Shown here one piece after another: positions 5,318 through 5,514 of a stretch of 5,514 nucleotides of DNA. The translations under genes were made by a program, and so were the position numbers. The stretch is from contig CAJXTO010000105.1 of the NCBI GenBank assembly GCA_913061245.1, positions 1-5,514 on the forward strand, in the 5' to 3' direction. This DNA comes from an uncultured Oceanospirillales bacterium (GTDB lineage: Bacteria > Pseudomonadota > Gammaproteobacteria > Pseudomonadales > Litorivicinaceae). The notes beneath the pieces are model-generated. The model ran no database searches. It worked only from the letters and a program-made list of their open reading frames with translations, and had not been told where the DNA came from. Each line of letters begins with the position of its first letter. Positions within the stretch are counted from its first letter, which is position 1.

Positions 5318-5514
5318 TTAAGCTTCTGCTTTGTACGCGTCCAGAGTCTTCTGGAACTTATTTGCGTGGCTACGCTCAGCCTTCGCAAGTGTTTCGAACC
5401 AATCAGCGATTTCGTCAAAACCTTCTTCGCGAGCTGCTTTAGCCATGCCTGGATACATGTCTGTGTACTCGTGAGTTTCACCTGCGATTGCAGACTCAAG
5501 AGCTTCAGCAACGT
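5318..5514 (-). CDS. Rubrerythrin-type diiron protein without rubredoxin domain (partial, N-terminus beyond window)
   Basis: Hand translation of the frame ending at TAA 5320-5318 gives the last 64 residues of a ferritin-like protein. AIAGETHEYTDMYP (fragment residues 9-21 region) is the rubrerythrin motif with two iron-ligand glutamates (Glu12, Glu15). AERSH (45-49) supplies the Glu-X-X-His pair (Glu46, His49). The spacing of these groups matches the second half of the four-helix bundle in known rubrerythrins. The protein ends 15 residues after His49 with no CXXC, so the usual C-terminal rubredoxin domain is absent. Family members reduce hydrogen peroxide in the cytoplasm and need an external electron donor when rubredoxin is missing. 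It is the first visible gene of the unit; whether others precede it is not seen. The peroxidase activity is inferred from the family. Confidence 0.9.
   Translation of the reverse strand, partial: VAEALESAIAGETHEYTDMYPGMAKAAREEGFDEIADWFETLAKAERSHANKFQKTLDAYKAEA

Noticed and set aside
1..5514. Defence system, mobile element, CRISPR or RNA gene
   Set aside because: I found no transposase, integrase, repeat-spacer pattern or tRNA-like fold; nearly all sequence is explained by seven housekeeping-type genes and their signals.

Overview
The window looks like ordinary chromosomal DNA from a Gram-negative bacterium, most likely a proteobacterium (alpha or gamma, perhaps marine). This rests on the Sec signal peptide of a periplasmic binding protein, Shine-Dalgarno sites of the GGAG/AGGAG kind, compact operons, and on how the proteins read; the sequence alone does not fix the genus. 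All seven recognisable genes lie on the minus strand, so transcription runs from high to low coordinates. I see no mobile element, tRNA, rRNA or CRISPR array, and no gene-free stretch longer than about 130 bases.

Transcription unit 1 (about 5514 down to 3274) is a redox cassette. It holds the C-terminal part of a rubrerythrin-type diiron protein cut by the window edge, a GlpC/HdrD-like iron-sulfur protein with two ferredoxin-type clusters and two CCG-type domains, and a DUF3501 protein of unknown function. The last two genes are separated by 2 nt. The unit ends in a clear rho-independent terminator at 3274-3301. A GC-rich hairpin followed by four U residues lies between the rubrerythrin and the iron-sulfur gene and may act as a partial terminator. 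Rubrerythrins reduce hydrogen peroxide in other organisms. The iron-sulfur protein is a plausible electron donor, because this rubrerythrin has no rubredoxin domain of its own. That pathway is an inference.

Transcription unit 2 (about 3220 down to 1, continuing beyond the window) encodes a branched-chain-amino-acid-type (HAAT/Liv) ABC importer. The order is periplasmic binding protein, ATPase LivG, ATPase LivF, then the first permease LivH (partial). The second permease (LivM) is expected just beyond base 1. Junctions are very tight: 1 nt between livG and livF and 0 nt between livF and livH. A 12-bp hairpin lies in the 60-nt gap between the binding-protein gene and livG. It probably helps keep the binding protein in excess over the membrane parts.

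The most interesting content is the rubrerythrin / iron-sulfur / DUF3501 cassette, whose joint function is, as far as I know, not established. The variant cysteine motifs in its iron-sulfur protein are also notable. The transporter is a standard system whose substrate cannot be read from the sequence.
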